Source: Desulfovirgula sp. (GTDB lineage Bacteria; Bacillota; Desulfotomaculia; Desulfotomaculales; Desulfovirgulaceae). From it: a DNA stretch of 36,797 nucleotides. A program made the position numbers and the translations under genes. Numbering within the stretch: position 1 is the stretch's first letter; every line of letters begins with the position of its first letter. The DNA lies in the NCBI GenBank assembly GCA_020725525.1, contig DYEX01000156.1, positions 1 to 36,797 on the forward strand, in the 5' to 3' direction. This document shows positions 13,866-23,132 of this stretch, piece by piece. Under the pieces are notes generated by a model, which saw only the letters and a list, made by a program, of their open reading frames with translations, was not told the DNA's origin and did not search any database.

Positions 13866-15848
13866 TTAAATCATCGTGATGCTGTCTATCTCCCCGTCTT
13901 TCAGGCGCACTTCCACCTGGTACCCTTTGACATCCTCCAAAGCCACCGGTTTGCCGTTGCGGTCTAGAATTGTGGCCCGGGACGCCAGGGAATAGGTGAA
14001 GTAACGGCCGTTGATCTCCAGGGTGACCCGCCGGCGCTCCTGGTTTACGCTGGACACCCGGCACTGTACGGTAAGGTTTTGATCGTCCAGAACCTCTATT
14101 TCCTTTATCCGGCCGTCTTCAACCCGGATGCTGATCCTCGAGCCGGGAACGATGTCGCTCAAGTTAATCTTATCCCCATCCCGCAAGACGGTGGCGCTTG
14201 TGGAAACCTCGTATTCCATTTCCAGGCCGCCGGTGGTGACAATGGTTACCCACGGCCGGGGATACAAAACAAGGTGTTTCAGCGTGCCTTCAAAATCGCC
14301 CTTTTTCTCGTCCAGGATCTCAATGGTAATGATATACCCGCGGCTGTCCACCTCGAAGTTTACGTAGTCTCCGCGGCGCAGTTTGTCCAGGCCCACCAGG
14401 CGCCCGTCCTTGATCACTTCCACCCGTTCATCCAGCTCGTAGCGTTTTTCCTCATCTCCCACGTACAGGTATATGGCCTTACTGTGCACCCGGGAAACCA
14501 TGCCGCTCTGTCCGGTAAGCACATCGGAAAGGAGATTAATCTGGAATATGGTCCTGTTCATGACCACAACTTCCACCCGGTCGCCGCGCTTTAATTCGCC
14601 GTAGTTCATTCCGCGGATGAAGTTCCTGGTTACCTGCACCCGGGAGCTCACCTTGTATTCCGTCTCTATACCCTGTCTCTTGAGGGTTAAGGTAGATCTC
14701 CCCGCTTCCACCACGGTACCGCTGATTCTTTCCGGCGCGTATGCCTCTATCCTGACAATCCGGTTGTTCCCGTCCAGGCCGATTTCCACGTAGTCATTTT
14801 CCACCACCGCGGAGGCGGCGATTTCCTTGCCCGCCCTGATCAACCGGGCATCGTCCTCCACCGGGTAGGTGAGCCGGTTCTCCTCATTGGTTTCCAGGGT
14901 GAGGGAGTAACCCCGGCTGCCTTTGGCAAAGGAAACGACCACCCCTTCCACCGTGGTCTTTATAGAAGCGGAACCCTCCACTAAAGATGCATAACGGACA
15001 CGGTACTGTCCATCGGTAATGCACTTCAGGCGGTCGCCGGTCTTCAGGGACCCCGGGGTAGTGGTCCCGGAGGCGGTGAACACGGTCATATCCGCGGGCA
15101 AATAGACGGTTTTTTCTCCTTCCAGGCTGCGCAAGACGACTTTCTGTTTATCCACGTCTATGGAGGCAATCCGGCCCACCACCAGGTTCATGGGTGCCGG
15201 CGGGGGCACCAGTTTCTGGTCAATCAGGCGGGATAAAGTGGCACATAATTGGGCCCGGGTAACGGGCTCGTTGGGTAAAAACATGTTGCCGGGCATTCCC
15301 CGCATGATATTGTGTTTCACTACAGCTCCCACGTAACCCCGGTATTTCTCGGGTATCTCACCGGTATCGAAAAAGGTTACCTGGCTGGAATCGGGGGTCA
15401 AGCCCAGGGCCAGGCAAACCAGGGCCGCCACTTCCACCCGGCTGGCCAGCCGCCGGTTATCTATCTGCGGCAGGCCCTGCCGGGTAAGCATGCCGTTCTC
15501 CACCGCCAGGGCCAGGTGCCCTTTCCCCCAGCTTACCGAAGGGTGAAACTGCAGGCCGGAAAGATCCGCCTGCCCGGCTTTTTCGTTCAACCCCAGGGTG
15601 TTGAGGATCATCACCACCGCTTCCAGCATGGTCACCCGGCTGTTGGGACGAAATTCCCCCCCGGGATACCCGTGCACAATATCGTAAGCGTTCATTTCCA
15701 GCATGACCTTTTCCGCCCAGTGACCCCGGATATCTTTAAACGGCCCCCCGGCTGCCAGAGCCGCACTTACAGAAAACAGGCCGGAGAGTAAAACCACCAG
15801 GGCCGATAACAGGCATGTTAAGCGCAACCTCATGTGCAGCAAAACCAC
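13866..15848 (-). CDS. SLH-domain surface protein with six tandem beta-rich repeats
   Basis: 660 residues with a signal peptide (hydrophobic segment ending SVSAALA). Three S-layer-homology domains follow at about 36-215 (FKDIRGHWAEKVMLEM, HPSVSWGKGHLALAVENGML, YRGYVGAVVKHNIMRGMP), which anchor proteins to cell-wall polysaccharide. From about 225 to the end are six degenerate repeats of about 65-75 residues. Each begins like GRIASID, EGVVVSF, GTVVEAG, GMVSRVH, GTLKHLV or CRVSSVN, has a central gd-type turn and ends like IVRIEAY or IKEIEVL; they resemble DUF5666-like small beta domains. The GTG at 15848 is very close to the ribosome-binding site; TTG at 15842 or ATG at 15833 may be the true start. 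Function is probably structural. Confidence 0.85.
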   Translation of the reverse strand: MVLLHMRLRLTCLLSALVVLLSGLFSVSAALAAGGPFKDIRGHWAEKVMLEMNAYDIVHGYPGGEFRPNSRVTMLEAVVMILNTLGLNEKAGQADLSGLQFHPSVSWGKGHLALAVENGMLTRQGLPQIDNRRLASRVEVAALVCLALGLTPDSSQVTFFDTGEIPEKYRGYVGAVVKHNIMRGMPGNMFLPNEPVTRAQLCATLSRLIDQKLVPPPAPMNLVVGRIASIDVDKQKVVLRSLEGEKTVYLPADMTVFTASGTTTPGSLKTGDRLKCITDGQYRVRYASLVEGSASIKTTVEGVVVSFAKGSRGYSLTLETNEENRLTYPVEDDARLIRAGKEIAASAVVENDYVEIGLDGNNRIVRIEAYAPERISGTVVEAGRSTLTLKRQGIETEYKVSSRVQVTRNFIRGMNYGELKRGDRVEVVVMNRTIFQINLLSDVLTGQSGMVSRVHSKAIYLYVGDEEKRYELDERVEVIKDGRLVGLDKLRRGDYVNFEVDSRGYIITIEILDEKKGDFEGTLKHLVLYPRPWVTIVTTGGLEMEYEVSTSATVLRDGDKINLSDIVPGSRISIRVEDGRIKEIEVLDDQNLTVQCRVSSVNQERRRVTLEINGRYFTYSLASRATILDRNGKPVALEDVKGYQVEVRLKDGEIDSITMI

Positions 15849-15926
15849 TCCCTCCCCTTTGGTTCAATTTACCTGTTTCCCTTCGACGGGGAGGGAGGAA
15901 AATCCTGCAAATTTTCTATAAAAGAT

Positions 15927-15998
15927 AGCCCGTCCCGGGCCAATCGATCAGGTGCAGGTAAGGGACTACTTAAACAGGCACCTTCCCCGGAACGGGCT
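15927..15998 (-). ncRNA. Structured RNA element, terminator or leader, family unknown
   Basis: Minus-strand arms AGCCCGTTCCGGG and CCCGGGACGGGCT enclose a second stem AGGTGC/GCACCT with a loop of about 22 bases. It is followed by ATCTTTTATAG, a weak T run. It lies 20 bases after the UPF0180 gene and about 80 bases before the SLH gene. It could be a terminator for the first or a regulatory leader for the second. It matches no riboswitch class I can recognise. Confidence 0.5.
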
Positions 15999-16018
15999 TG
16001 ACTTTACGCAAGGTATGA

Positions 16019-16285
16019 TCAGGCTTTTCTTTCCCCGGTCACTTCCCGGATGCGTTGCAGGATTTCTTCCGGGGACTTCCCAGCGGCGTTAATAACCGGG
16101 GCATAGGTGGTAATGGTCGGGTTGGTGGCCAGGGCCAGGGTCTGCTCCTCCTCCCGGGCATCGATGTCCCCGGTAACGACCATGGCGGCCGCACCCAGGG
16201 CATTGGAAGGACTGACCACCTCGTACCCCTGGGAAGCCAGAAAATTTCTTACCTCTTCCAGGTTGTCCTGAACGGCAATTTTCAT
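16019..16285 (-). CDS. UPF0180 (YkuS-like) small protein
   Basis: 88 residues, MKIAVQDNLEEVRNFLASQG at the start, then VVTGDIDAREEEQ and NAAGKSPEEILQRI. This matches the UPF0180 / YkuS family of Firmicutes, whose function is unknown. The frame is open from a GTG at 16297, but that codon is inside the AAAGGTGG ribosome-binding site; the ATG at 16285 has the right spacing and gives the family's usual N-terminus. It is divergent from the zinc-ribbon gene. Confidence 0.85.
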   Translation of the reverse strand: MKIAVQDNLEEVRNFLASQGYEVVSPSNALGAAAMVVTGDIDAREEEQTLALATNPTITTYAPVINAAGKSPEEILQRIREVTGERKA

Positions 16286-16410
16286 TTCAGCATCCACCTT
16301 TCATTTTTTGATATTTTCCCTGATTCACCGGATAGTGTGACCATACTCACAGATTTCTATTGCCCTAAATATTATGATCAATTTACCACCGGCAAAAGGA
16401 GGGATGCGAT

Positions 16411-16986
16411 ATGTCCATCTGGAAGTGTCCCGGACAGGACCGCAGTTTCTGGAAACCTGAAGATATCTTTGAATCTCCCTGCCCCCACTGCGGCCACAGC
16501 ATCGAATTCTGGAAAGATGATATAACCCTGCGCTGCCCCAATTGCAAGCAACTGGTGGGCAATCCCAGGTTCGACCCCGGTTGTGCCGCCTGGTGCTCCT
16601 ATGCCGGCAAATGTCTTGGCGAAATGGCCAGGACAATTCAAAGCCAGCCCCAGATCATCCGGAACCGGCTGGAAGTAGCGCTGCGCAAAAAACTCAGGCC
16701 GGAGGACCATGACTTGTTGAACCGGTCCTTGAAAGCGGCCCAAAAGGCGGAAGCAACGGCCCTGGCCGAAAAAACGGAGCCTCTCATTCCAGTGGCGGCC
16801 AGCCTGGTCGGTCCCGCGGCCCGGGCGAAGGGCTGGTCCCGGGAGGAAGTGCTGGCCCTGCTGGGGGAAGCGGGTATCGACGAAAACACTGCCGGCAGGA
16901 TCTACCAGTTGCTCGAGTCCGGCGATGACGCCGGCAATCCTTATCGCAATATCATCGACCAGGCCACGGCCCGAACCAACCTCTAA
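16411..16986 (+). CDS. Zinc-ribbon protein of unknown function
   Basis: 191 residues. The N-terminal 70 residues hold eight Cys: Cys6, Cys24/Cys27, Cys42/Cys45 and Cys58/Cys62/Cys68. The two CxxC pairs flank IEFWKDD as in a zinc ribbon, and the CAAWCSYAGKC stretch could bind a second metal. The C-terminal 120 residues are predicted helical and have no motif I recognise; EVLALLGEAGIDENTAGRIYQLL looks like a small helical-bundle segment. I recall proteins of this N-terminal type in anaerobic Firmicutes and deltaproteobacteria, without a function. AAAGGAGG lies eight bases before the ATG. The 125-base gap before it shows no clear promoter. Confidence 0.75.
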   Translation: MSIWKCPGQDRSFWKPEDIFESPCPHCGHSIEFWKDDITLRCPNCKQLVGNPRFDPGCAAWCSYAGKCLGEMARTIQSQPQIIRNRLEVALRKKLRPEDHDLLNRSLKAAQKAEATALAEKTEPLIPVAASLVGPAARAKGWSREEVLALLGEAGIDENTAGRIYQLLESGDDAGNPYRNIIDQATARTNL

Positions 16987-17087
16987 CCTCCATTCCCGGC
17001 CCTTTTCCCAAAGGGCCCTTTTCGCTTGCCGGGGACTTCTTTCCCTGCTATGCTAGAAGGGACAGGTTGTACCGGGAGGTCCACTGC

Positions 17088-17255
17088 ATGAGCAGGAGCT
17101 TTTTGCCCATGATGCTAACCGTAACCGCATCAGTGGGGGTGTATTACTTCTGGTCGGTATCCCTGGGCTTGAATGATAGTGCCGGGATGGCCCTGGGGGT
17201 AGGCACGGCCGTGGTTCTATCGGCCCTCTTCGCCCGTTTTCGCGCCAAAAAATGA
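17088..17255 (+). CDS. Small membrane protein, 55 residues
   Basis: MSRSFLPMMLTVTASVGVYY begins a protein with two likely membrane helices (about 6-24 and 31-48) and a basic tail ARFRAKK. GGGAGG eight bases before the ATG at 17088 decides this start over a TTG at 17067. A hairpin terminator follows at once. I recognise no family; it may be transcribed with the zinc-ribbon gene 100 bases upstream. Confidence 0.6.
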   Translation: MSRSFLPMMLTVTASVGVYYFWSVSLGLNDSAGMALGVGTAVVLSALFARFRAKK

Positions 17256-17256
17256 T

Positions 17257-17284
17257 AAAAGGAAGGGAACCTGCCCTTCCTTTA
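17257..17284. terminator. Bidirectional terminator between the small membrane gene and rpsI
   Basis: AAAGGAAGGG and CCCTTCCTTT form a perfect ten-base stem with a six-base loop. T-rich sequence follows on the minus strand (TTTTATCATTTTTT), so it mainly ends the rplM-rpsI transcript, and it can serve the plus-strand gene too. Confidence 0.8.
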
Positions 17285-17307
17285 ATAATCTTAACTTCGC
17301 ACAGGCA

Positions 17308-17700
17308 TTAACGCTTGGAGTATTGCGGCGCCCGGCGGGCCTTCTTCAAACCGTACTTCCTTCTTTCCTTCATCCGCGGATCCCGGGTGAGAAAACCGGC
17401 CTTTTTCAGCACGGGACGCAGGTTGGGATCGGCCTGGACCAGCGCCCGGGCAATGCCATGCCTTACCGCCCCGGCCTGGCCGCTGATGCCACCACCCTTT
17501 ACCCGGGCCAGCACATCAAAACGTCCTTCCGTACCCGTCAACTCCAGGGGTTGCCGCACCAGCACCTCCAGGGTTTTCCGCCCCAGATAGACTTCCACCG
17601 GCCGGTCGTTGATGATTATCCGGCCTTCGCCGGGAACAAGGTAAACCCGCGCCACGGCATTCTTACGCCGCCCGGTACCATAAAACTTTATGACAGCCAT
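17308..17700 (-). CDS. rpsI: 30S ribosomal protein S9
   Basis: 130 residues starting [19 protein letters not shown], with [19 protein letters not shown] and the basic C-terminal tail ending QYSKR that reaches the P-site tRNA. The frame is open 11 codons further upstream, but GGAGG six bases before the ATG at 17700 fixes the start. It follows rplM by 20 bases, the usual bacterial pair. Confidence 0.98.
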   Translation of the reverse strand: MAVIKFYGTGRRKNAVARVYLVPGEGRIIINDRPVEVYLGRKTLEVLVRQPLELTGTEGRFDVLARVKGGGISGQAGAVRHGIARALVQADPNLRPVLKKAGFLTRDPRMKERRKYGLKKARRAPQYSKR

Positions 17701-17720
17701 TGCTGACCTCCTTCCCCTCG

Positions 17721-18152
17721 CTACATGGACCAAACTTCTGGTTTCTGGGCCTGGTGGGGATGATTCTCTCCCCGGTACACCCGCAACTTTTTGGCCATTC
17801 TGGCGCCAAGCCGGTTATGGGGCAGCATCCCCACAATGGCCTTGCGCACGGCCAGTTCGGGACGCCTGGCCAGGAGTTCATCGTATCCCGTTACCTTTAA
17901 ACCGCCGGGATAACCGGAATGCCGGATGTACTTTTTCTTCTTGAGTTTATTACCGGTAAGGATCACCTTTTCGGCATTGATCACAATGACGTGATCTCCC
18001 GTATCCACGTGGGGCGTGAACTGGGGGCGGTGTTTGCCCCGTAAAATGCGGGCGGCCTCGGCGGCCAGCCTCCCCAGGGGCTTATCCGTGGCATCGAGAA
18101 TATACCACTTGCGCTCTATTTCATCTGGCTTGGCCATATACGTTTTATTCAT
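17721..18152 (-). CDS. rplM: 50S ribosomal protein L13
   Basis: 143 residues with [52 protein letters not shown] and HPHQAQKPE, all standard for L13, an early 50S assembly protein. AGGTGA is six bases before the ATG. The gene has its own promoter and a leader of about 245 bases, so it is not simply the tail of the long operon upstream. Confidence 0.98.
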   Translation of the reverse strand: MNKTYMAKPDEIERKWYILDATDKPLGRLAAEAARILRGKHRPQFTPHVDTGDHVIVINAEKVILTGNKLKKKKYIRHSGYPGGLKVTGYDELLARRPELAVRKAIVGMLPHNRLGARMAKKLRVYRGENHPHQAQKPEVWSM

Positions 18153-18398
18153 GCCAGCTCACCTGGTACAGCCTGGTATACGGCCTCCCCCTGACCAGGT
18201 TTTCGCTCCTTTCGGCTGGATTTGCCCACTCCTCTTGCGTGGGCGGCACACTGGGGAGACCCGGTTGTTGTTTAAAAATACCGGATCCCGGGCTATAGGG
18301 CACAAAACCCGGGCGAGAAAGAACCGGAAATAAAAGGAGCTTCCATGACTTCTTGCCCCCAACCCCGGGGCTCATAGGGCCGGGGCAGAAACCCACAT
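18153..18398 (-). ncRNA. Structured 5' leader of rplM-rpsI, possible autoregulatory RNA
   Basis: No gene is seen in this stretch. The minus-strand transcript contains hairpins CCCGGG/CCCGGG (about 18286-18313) and GCCCAC/GTGGGC (about 18224-18244). Near the start codon, ACCTGGT (18194-18200) can pair either with ACCAGG (18172-18177) or perfectly with ACCAGGT (18161-18167), which overlaps the rplM ribosome-binding site AGGTGAG. That suggests two exclusive folds. L13 leaders are known in Bacillus; homology was not tested. Confidence 0.5.
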
Positions 18399-18404
18399 AA
18401 TAGT

Positions 18405-18433
18405 ATTTTAATGCCCCGCTTTGCCAGTGTCAA
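18405..18433 (-). promoter_or_regulatory. Sigma-A promoter of rplM-rpsI
   Basis: TTGACA (18428-18433), 17 bases, TAAAAT (18405-18410) on the minus strand. Transcription starts near 18398. No clear terminator was seen between truA and this promoter, so read-through from the long operon is possible. Confidence 0.8.
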
Positions 18434-18487
18434 GAACGTGATCTAATGAGACTCGTCTTGAACGAATCCGGTGCGCTGCCTGCTTCT

Positions 18488-19240
18488 TCAGTACTCCACC
18501 CGCTCCAGGCACAAACCTTCGGGCGGCGCGGTGGGACCGGCCCGGGTGCGGTCCCGGGCAGCCAAAATGGCTTCCATGTCATCCGGGTCCCGTTTTCCCA
18601 GCCCCACTTCGATTAGCGTACCCACCATGATCCGCACCATATTGTAAAGAAAGCCGTTGCCGCGAAAGGTCAGGTGGATCAGCTCTTTTCCCTCCCGGCA
18701 GACATCCGCAGAAAACAGCGTGCGCACGGTATTTTTAATTGGCGAACCCGCCGCTTGAAAGGAAGCAAAATCGTGCGTCCCCACCAGCTTTTGGGCCGCC
18801 TTTTCCATGGCTTCCACGTCCAGGGGACGGGGCACGAAATGACTGTACAACCGCCAGAAAGGTGAAGGGATGCGGCTGTTGTAAATGGTATAGCGGTAGG
18901 TCTTGGCCAGGGCCGAATAGCGGGCGTGGAACTCCGGGCCTACCTCCTCCGCCTCCAGTGCGGCAATGTCCCGGGGTAGCATGCCGTTTAAGGCCAGGAC
19001 AATGCGTTCCGCAGGAATATTCCAGCCGGCGGCATCAAAATTGACCACCTGACCCCGGGCGTGGACTCCCGCATCGGTGCGCCCGGCACCGGTGACCCGT
19101 ATTTCCCTGCCGGCCAGGCGCCTCAAGCACTTTTCCAGAACCTCCTGGATGGTCACCAGACCCGTACTCCGCTGCTCCTGAAACCCGTGGTAATTGGTTC
19201 CGTCGTAGGCAATGGTCAACTTAATGTTGCGCAAAGTCAT
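18488..19240 (-). CDS. truA: tRNA pseudouridine(38-40) synthase TruA
   Basis: 250 residues. The catalytic Asp56 is in [15 protein letters not shown], and the RYTIYN and [11 protein letters not shown] segments fit the family. The enzyme modifies U38-U40 in tRNA anticodon arms. The ATG at 19240 overlaps the ecfT stop (ATGA), so the long upstream extension of the frame is not used. The ecfA1-ecfA2-ecfT-truA order is a common Firmicute arrangement. Confidence 0.96.
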   Translation of the reverse strand: MTLRNIKLTIAYDGTNYHGFQEQRSTGLVTIQEVLEKCLRRLAGREIRVTGAGRTDAGVHARGQVVNFDAAGWNIPAERIVLALNGMLPRDIAALEAEEVGPEFHARYSALAKTYRYTIYNSRIPSPFWRLYSHFVPRPLDVEAMEKAAQKLVGTHDFASFQAAGSPIKNTVRTLFSADVCREGKELIHLTFRGNGFLYNMVRIMVGTLIEVGLGKRDPDDMEAILAARDRTRAGPTAPPEGLCLERVEY

Positions 19241-20037
19241 CCCCACCAGCGCAGGGCGAAAGTAGCCGCCAGCACCGCCCCCGCCCCGACCAGCACTATG
19301 TAATCCCGCCGGGAATACCGCAGCTGGTGCATGCGGGTGCGGTTTGCCCCCACCCGGTAGCATCGTATTTCCATGGCCGTGGCCAGTTCCTCCGCCCGGC
19401 GAAAGGCCCCGGCAAATAGGGGCACCAGCAACGGCACCAGTCCCCGGACGCGCCGGGTCAAACCGCCCCGGCTAAAAACCGCCCCCCGGGATTGCTGCGC
19501 CTTGATGATCTGCTGGGCCTCTTGCAGCAGGGTGGGAATGAAACGAAGGGCAATGGTCATCATCATGGCCAGGTCGAAGGCCGGCACCCCCAACCGCTTC
19601 AGGGGCTTTAAAAGGCTCTCCAGGGCGGCGGTCAGCATTAAGGGAGAGGTGGTCAGGGTTAAAAGTGAACTGAAAATAATTAAAAGGGTTAAACGCCACA
19701 GGATCTGTCCTCCCAGGACCAGCCCCTCCCTGGTCACATGGAGGGGCCCCAGGGCGAACAACGCCAGCCCGGGAGTGAAAAAAAGCTGCAAAACCAGGGT
19801 TAGCGTGAGGATAATCCAAAAAGGACGCAGCACGCTCATCACAAGCCGCGGGGATGTGCCGGCACCCCCCAGGGCCAGCAGTGTGCCCAGGGTCAATATG
19901 GCATATCCTGCCGGCCGGTTGCACACCAGCACGGCCAGGATAAGCATGGCACAGGCAAGAATCTTGGTCCGGGGATCCAGGCGGTGGATAAAGGACCGGC
20001 CCGGGACATACTGGCCGAGGGTAATACCGCTTAACAT
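19237..20037 (-). CDS. ecfT: ECF transporter transmembrane subunit EcfT
   Basis: 266 residues with several membrane helices (about 25-60, 65-90, 105-130, 245-263). The N-terminus has the typical [10 protein letters not shown]. The coupling-helix motifs appear as QQSRGA and AMEIRCYR; the second is usually A-R-G and is Ile-Arg-Cys here. It joins the two ATPases EcfA1/A2 and an interchangeable substrate-binding S component, none of which is encoded in this window. It begins 22 bases after ecfA2. Confidence 0.95.
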   Translation of the reverse strand: MLSGITLGQYVPGRSFIHRLDPRTKILACAMLILAVLVCNRPAGYAILTLGTLLALGGAGTSPRLVMSVLRPFWIILTLTLVLQLFFTPGLALFALGPLHVTREGLVLGGQILWRLTLLIIFSSLLTLTTSPLMLTAALESLLKPLKRLGVPAFDLAMMMTIALRFIPTLLQEAQQIIKAQQSRGAVFSRGGLTRRVRGLVPLLVPLFAGAFRRAEELATAMEIRCYRVGANRTRMHQLRYSRRDYIVLVGAGAVLAATFALRWWG

Positions 20038-20059
20038 ATTTCACTTCCCACCATGAAGT

Positions 20060-20920
20060 TTACTTCGTGGAATTCATCTCATGGGGTGCCAGTTTTTTGA
20101 GTTCCGCCTCGGCCTCGTCCAGGGTCAGGACACCGGTATTAACGGGCAGGCCCCTCTGCCGCAGGCGGTACATCAGCTCATTGGGCATGGGGACGTCCAG
20201 CCCCACAGCCCGCAGGCCTTCGGGATCGCTGAATACCTGGCGCGGCGGTCCCTGGCGATATATTTTCCCCCGGTGGAGCACCACCACCCGGCCGGCATAC
20301 CGGGCGGCATCCTCCATGTGGTGGGTGATCACCACCACCGTATGGCCGTGCTGCTGCATCCCTTTGAGCACCTGCCAGATCTGTTCCCTGGCAGCCGGGT
20401 CCAGGCCGGAGGTGGGCTCATCCAGGACCAGCACCCGGGGGCGGTAGGCCAGCACGCCGGCCAGCGCCACCCGGCGCCGCTGGCCCTGGCTTAAGGCAAA
20501 AGGTGACAACGTTTCAAACCGGCCGGGATCCAGCCCCACCATTTCCAGGGCCCGGCGGACCCGGACCTTGATGCTCCCCTCATCCAGGCCCAGATTGCGG
20601 CACCCGAAGGCCACCTCGGCAAAAACATTCTCCTCAAAGAGCTGCTGTTCGGGGTTTTGAAAAAGCAACCCCACCGTACGCCACAATTCCCGGCGTACCC
20701 GTTTATCCCGGGTATCCCGGCCGCCGACCAGTACCCGGCCGGCGGTGGGCAAAAGCAGGCCGTTGAAGTGCTGGACCAGGGTGGTTTTGCCCGAACCGGT
20801 AGCCCCGGCCAGAACAATAAATTCCCCTTCCTCTATACGCAGGGAAACATCCTCCAGGGACGTCAGAGCAAGGGGAGTACCGGGGGCATAGATATGGGTC
20901 AGGTGTTCCACCAGGATCAT
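20060..20920 (-). CDS. ecfA2: ECF transporter ATPase EcfA2
   Basis: 286 residues. Walker A GATGSGKT, Q-loop LFQNPEQQLFEENVFAEVAFG, ABC signature LSQGQRRRVALAG, Walker B VLVLDEPTSGLDP and switch His in VVITHHMED are all present. The ATG at 20920 overlaps the stop of ecfA1 (ATGA); the frame is open five codons further upstream. It works with EcfA1 and EcfT to power vitamin or metal uptake. Confidence 0.96.
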   Translation of the reverse strand: MILVEHLTHIYAPGTPLALTSLEDVSLRIEEGEFIVLAGATGSGKTTLVQHFNGLLLPTAGRVLVGGRDTRDKRVRRELWRTVGLLFQNPEQQLFEENVFAEVAFGCRNLGLDEGSIKVRVRRALEMVGLDPGRFETLSPFALSQGQRRRVALAGVLAYRPRVLVLDEPTSGLDPAAREQIWQVLKGMQQHGHTVVVITHHMEDAARYAGRVVVLHRGKIYRQGPPRQVFSDPEGLRAVGLDVPMPNELMYRLRQRGLPVNTGVLTLDEAEAELKKLAPHEMNSTK

Positions 20921-21786
20921 TGCCGCCGCCCCCATCCAGTTTCAGACAGCAAACCTGCCAGGCAGGCAACCAGATCGTCTAAAGTCAGAATGCCGTCAGG
21001 GACGGGCCACCCGGAGCTGCGCAATCGCCAGGCCAGTTCCGCCGGCCCGGGCAGGGCTAGGCCAATTTTTTGCATGCCTTCCCGTTGACTGAAAACTTGC
21101 GCCGGTGTTCCCTCCAGTACCAGCCGGCCCCCCGAGAGGACCCAAACCCTGTCCGCAAGGACAGCCTCTTCCATGAAATGGGTGACCAGTACTACGGTGA
21201 GACCCTCTTCCCGGTTCAAACCAAGGAGCGTCTGGAGAACCTCCCGCCTCCCGGCAGGGTCCAGCATGGCCGTAGGCTCGTCCAGTACCAGGCAGGATGG
21301 CTTCATGGCCAGGGCACCGGCAATGGCCAGCCGCTGTTTCTGCCCGCCGGAAAGTAAATGGGGAGGACGCAGCCGCTGTTCGCCAAGCCCGACCAGGGCC
21401 AGGGCCCGGTCGACCCGCCGCCGCACTTCTTCCGGGGGCAGGCCTAAATTTTCGGGGCCAAAGGCCACATCTTCCTCCACCACCGACGCCACCAGCTGGT
21501 TGTCCGGGTTTTGCAGAACCATCCCCACCCGGCAGCGGATCTCCCACCGGTTGGCCGGATCGGTGGTGGATAAGCCATCTACCGTTACGGTTCCCCGGGT
21601 CGGCAGAAGCAGGGCATTAAAGTGACGGGCCAGGGTAGATTTGCCCGAACCATTGGGGCCAATGATGGCCAGCAACTCCCCCTGGCAAATATCACCGTTA
21701 ATATCTTGCAGGGCAATTCTTTCCCCGGGCCGGCCCGGGTGATAGATATGGGTTAACCCCCGGATGGAAATCTGCGCCTTACACAA
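20917..21786 (-). CDS. ecfA1: ECF transporter ATPase EcfA1
   Basis: 289 residues. Walker [10 protein letters not shown]-loop [21 protein letters not shown], signature [13 protein letters not shown], Walker [14 protein letters not shown] and the switch His in LVTHFMEEA. The start is a TTG that overlaps the rplQ stop by eight bases, so translation is coupled to L17. This rplQ-ecfA1 junction is common in Firmicutes. Confidence 0.95.
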   Translation of the reverse strand: MCKAQISIRGLTHIYHPGRPGERIALQDINGDICQGELLAIIGPNGSGKSTLARHFNALLLPTRGTVTVDGLSTTDPANRWEIRCRVGMVLQNPDNQLVASVVEEDVAFGPENLGLPPEEVRRRVDRALALVGLGEQRLRPPHLLSGGQKQRLAIAGALAMKPSCLVLDEPTAMLDPAGRREVLQTLLGLNREEGLTVVLVTHFMEEAVLADRVWVLSGGRLVLEGTPAQVFSQREGMQKIGLALPGPAELAWRLRSSGWPVPDGILTLDDLVACLAGLLSETGWGRRQ

Positions 21787-22117
21787 GTTCCAGGATCACC
21801 ATGGGTGCGGCATCGCCCCGGCGGTAACCCATCTTGATAATGCGGGTATAGCCGCCCGGACGGTCGGCATACCTGGGAGCCAGGTCGTTAAAAAGCTTGC
21901 GCACCACCCGCTCATCGTAGATGTAAGCCAGCGCCTGGCGCCGGGCTGCCAGGTCACCCCTTTTCGCCAGGGTAACCATTTTATCGGCAATGCTTTTAAC
22001 TTCCTTAGCCCGGGGTTCGGTGGTCTCGATACGGTTGTCGCGGAAAAGGGACGTAACCAGATTCCTGAGCATGGCCCGGCGGTGACCGGTGTTACGTCCC
22101 AGCTTCCGATACGCCAT
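21779..22117 (-). CDS. rplQ: 50S ribosomal protein L17
   Basis: 112 residues, [20 protein letters not shown] at the start, with [18 protein letters not shown] and the C-terminal [17 protein letters not shown]. Length is normal. It follows rpoA by 14 bases and its stop overlaps the start of ecfA1. Confidence 0.98.
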   Translation of the reverse strand: MAYRKLGRNTGHRRAMLRNLVTSLFRDNRIETTEPRAKEVKSIADKMVTLAKRGDLAARRQALAYIYDERVVRKLFNDLAPRYADRPGGYTRIIKMGYRRGDAAPMVILELV

Positions 22118-22131
22118 TTCTTACTCCCCCC

Positions 22132-23079
22132 TTATTCATCACTCTTGCGCAGGGACAGGCCCAGCTCACTTAATTTGTTGATCACTTCTTCCAGGGATTT
22201 CTTACCCAGGTTGCGCACCTTCATCATCTCGTCCTCGTTGCGCTGGATCAGTTCCTCCACCGTGTTGATGCCGGCGCGCTTCAGGCAGTTATAGGAACGA
22301 ACGGAGAGATCCAGCTCTTCAATGGTCATTTCCAGGATCTTGTTCTTCTTTTCCTCTTCCTTTTCCACCATTATTTCTACATCTTTAACCGCTTCGGTGA
22401 GTCCAATGAACAAACGCAGGTGTTCACCCAGGATTTTAGCCGACAGGCTGGTGGCCTCATCGGGCCTGATGCTGCCGTCGGTCCACACTTCCAGGGTGAG
22501 CTTGTCGTAGTCGGTGCGCTGGCCCACGCGGGTGTTTTCCACCGTGTAGTTGACTTTACGTACCGGGGTAAACACGGAATCCACGGGAATCACGCCGATG
22601 ATATGATCCCCTTTCTTATTCCTTTCCGCCGGTACATAGCCCCGTCCCTTGGCCACGGTAATTTCCATGAACAGGCGGCCGTTGGGGGCCAGGGTGGCAA
22701 TATGCAGGTCGGGATTTAAAATTTCCACATCCTGGTCGTGGATGATGTCGCCGGCCTTAACCTCCCCCTCCCCACTGGCCTCAATCCGCAGGATCTTTTC
22801 CTCATCGGTGTGCAGCTTCAGGCACAGGCTCTTCAAATTGAGGATGATGTCGGTCACGTCTTCCCGTACTCCAGGAATGGTGGAAAACTCATGTAGCACA
22901 CCCTCGATTTTCACCGAGGTTACAGCTGCCCCGGGAAGGGATGACAGCAGGATCCTGCGCAGGGAATTACCCAGCGTAATGCCGTATCCCCTCTCCAGGG
23001 GTTCAACCACAAACCTGGCGTAGGTGTTATCGGGACTGCTTTCCACGCACTCAATTCTGGGCTTCTCAATTTCCAGCAT
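22132..23079 (-). CDS. rpoA: RNA polymerase alpha subunit
   Basis: 315 residues. The N-terminal dimerisation domain (about 1-228) includes [19 protein letters not shown] and [19 protein letters not shown]. An acidic/basic linker rich in Glu and Lys leads to the C-terminal domain (about 248-315) with [17 protein letters not shown] and [10 protein letters not shown], which binds UP elements and activators. It sits between rpsD and rplQ as in most bacteria. Confidence 0.98.
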   Translation of the reverse strand: MLEIEKPRIECVESSPDNTYARFVVEPLERGYGITLGNSLRRILLSSLPGAAVTSVKIEGVLHEFSTIPGVREDVTDIILNLKSLCLKLHTDEEKILRIEASGEGEVKAGDIIHDQDVEILNPDLHIATLAPNGRLFMEITVAKGRGYVPAERNKKGDHIIGVIPVDSVFTPVRKVNYTVENTRVGQRTDYDKLTLEVWTDGSIRPDEATSLSAKILGEHLRLFIGLTEAVKDVEIMVEKEEEKKNKILEMTIEELDLSVRSYNCLKRAGINTVEELIQRNEDEMMKVRNLGKKSLEEVINKLSELGLSLRKSDE

Positions 23080-23132
23080 ACGGCAACCCCCTCAAGAGCC
23101 GGTTCCGGCCATCAGAGTTTCCCCAGGCCATC

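Noticed and set aside
19373-20056. 227-codon plus-strand open frame opposite ecfT
   Set aside because: It covers nearly the whole of ecfT on the other strand, is rich in Arg and Ser as shadows are, and has no recognisable motif.
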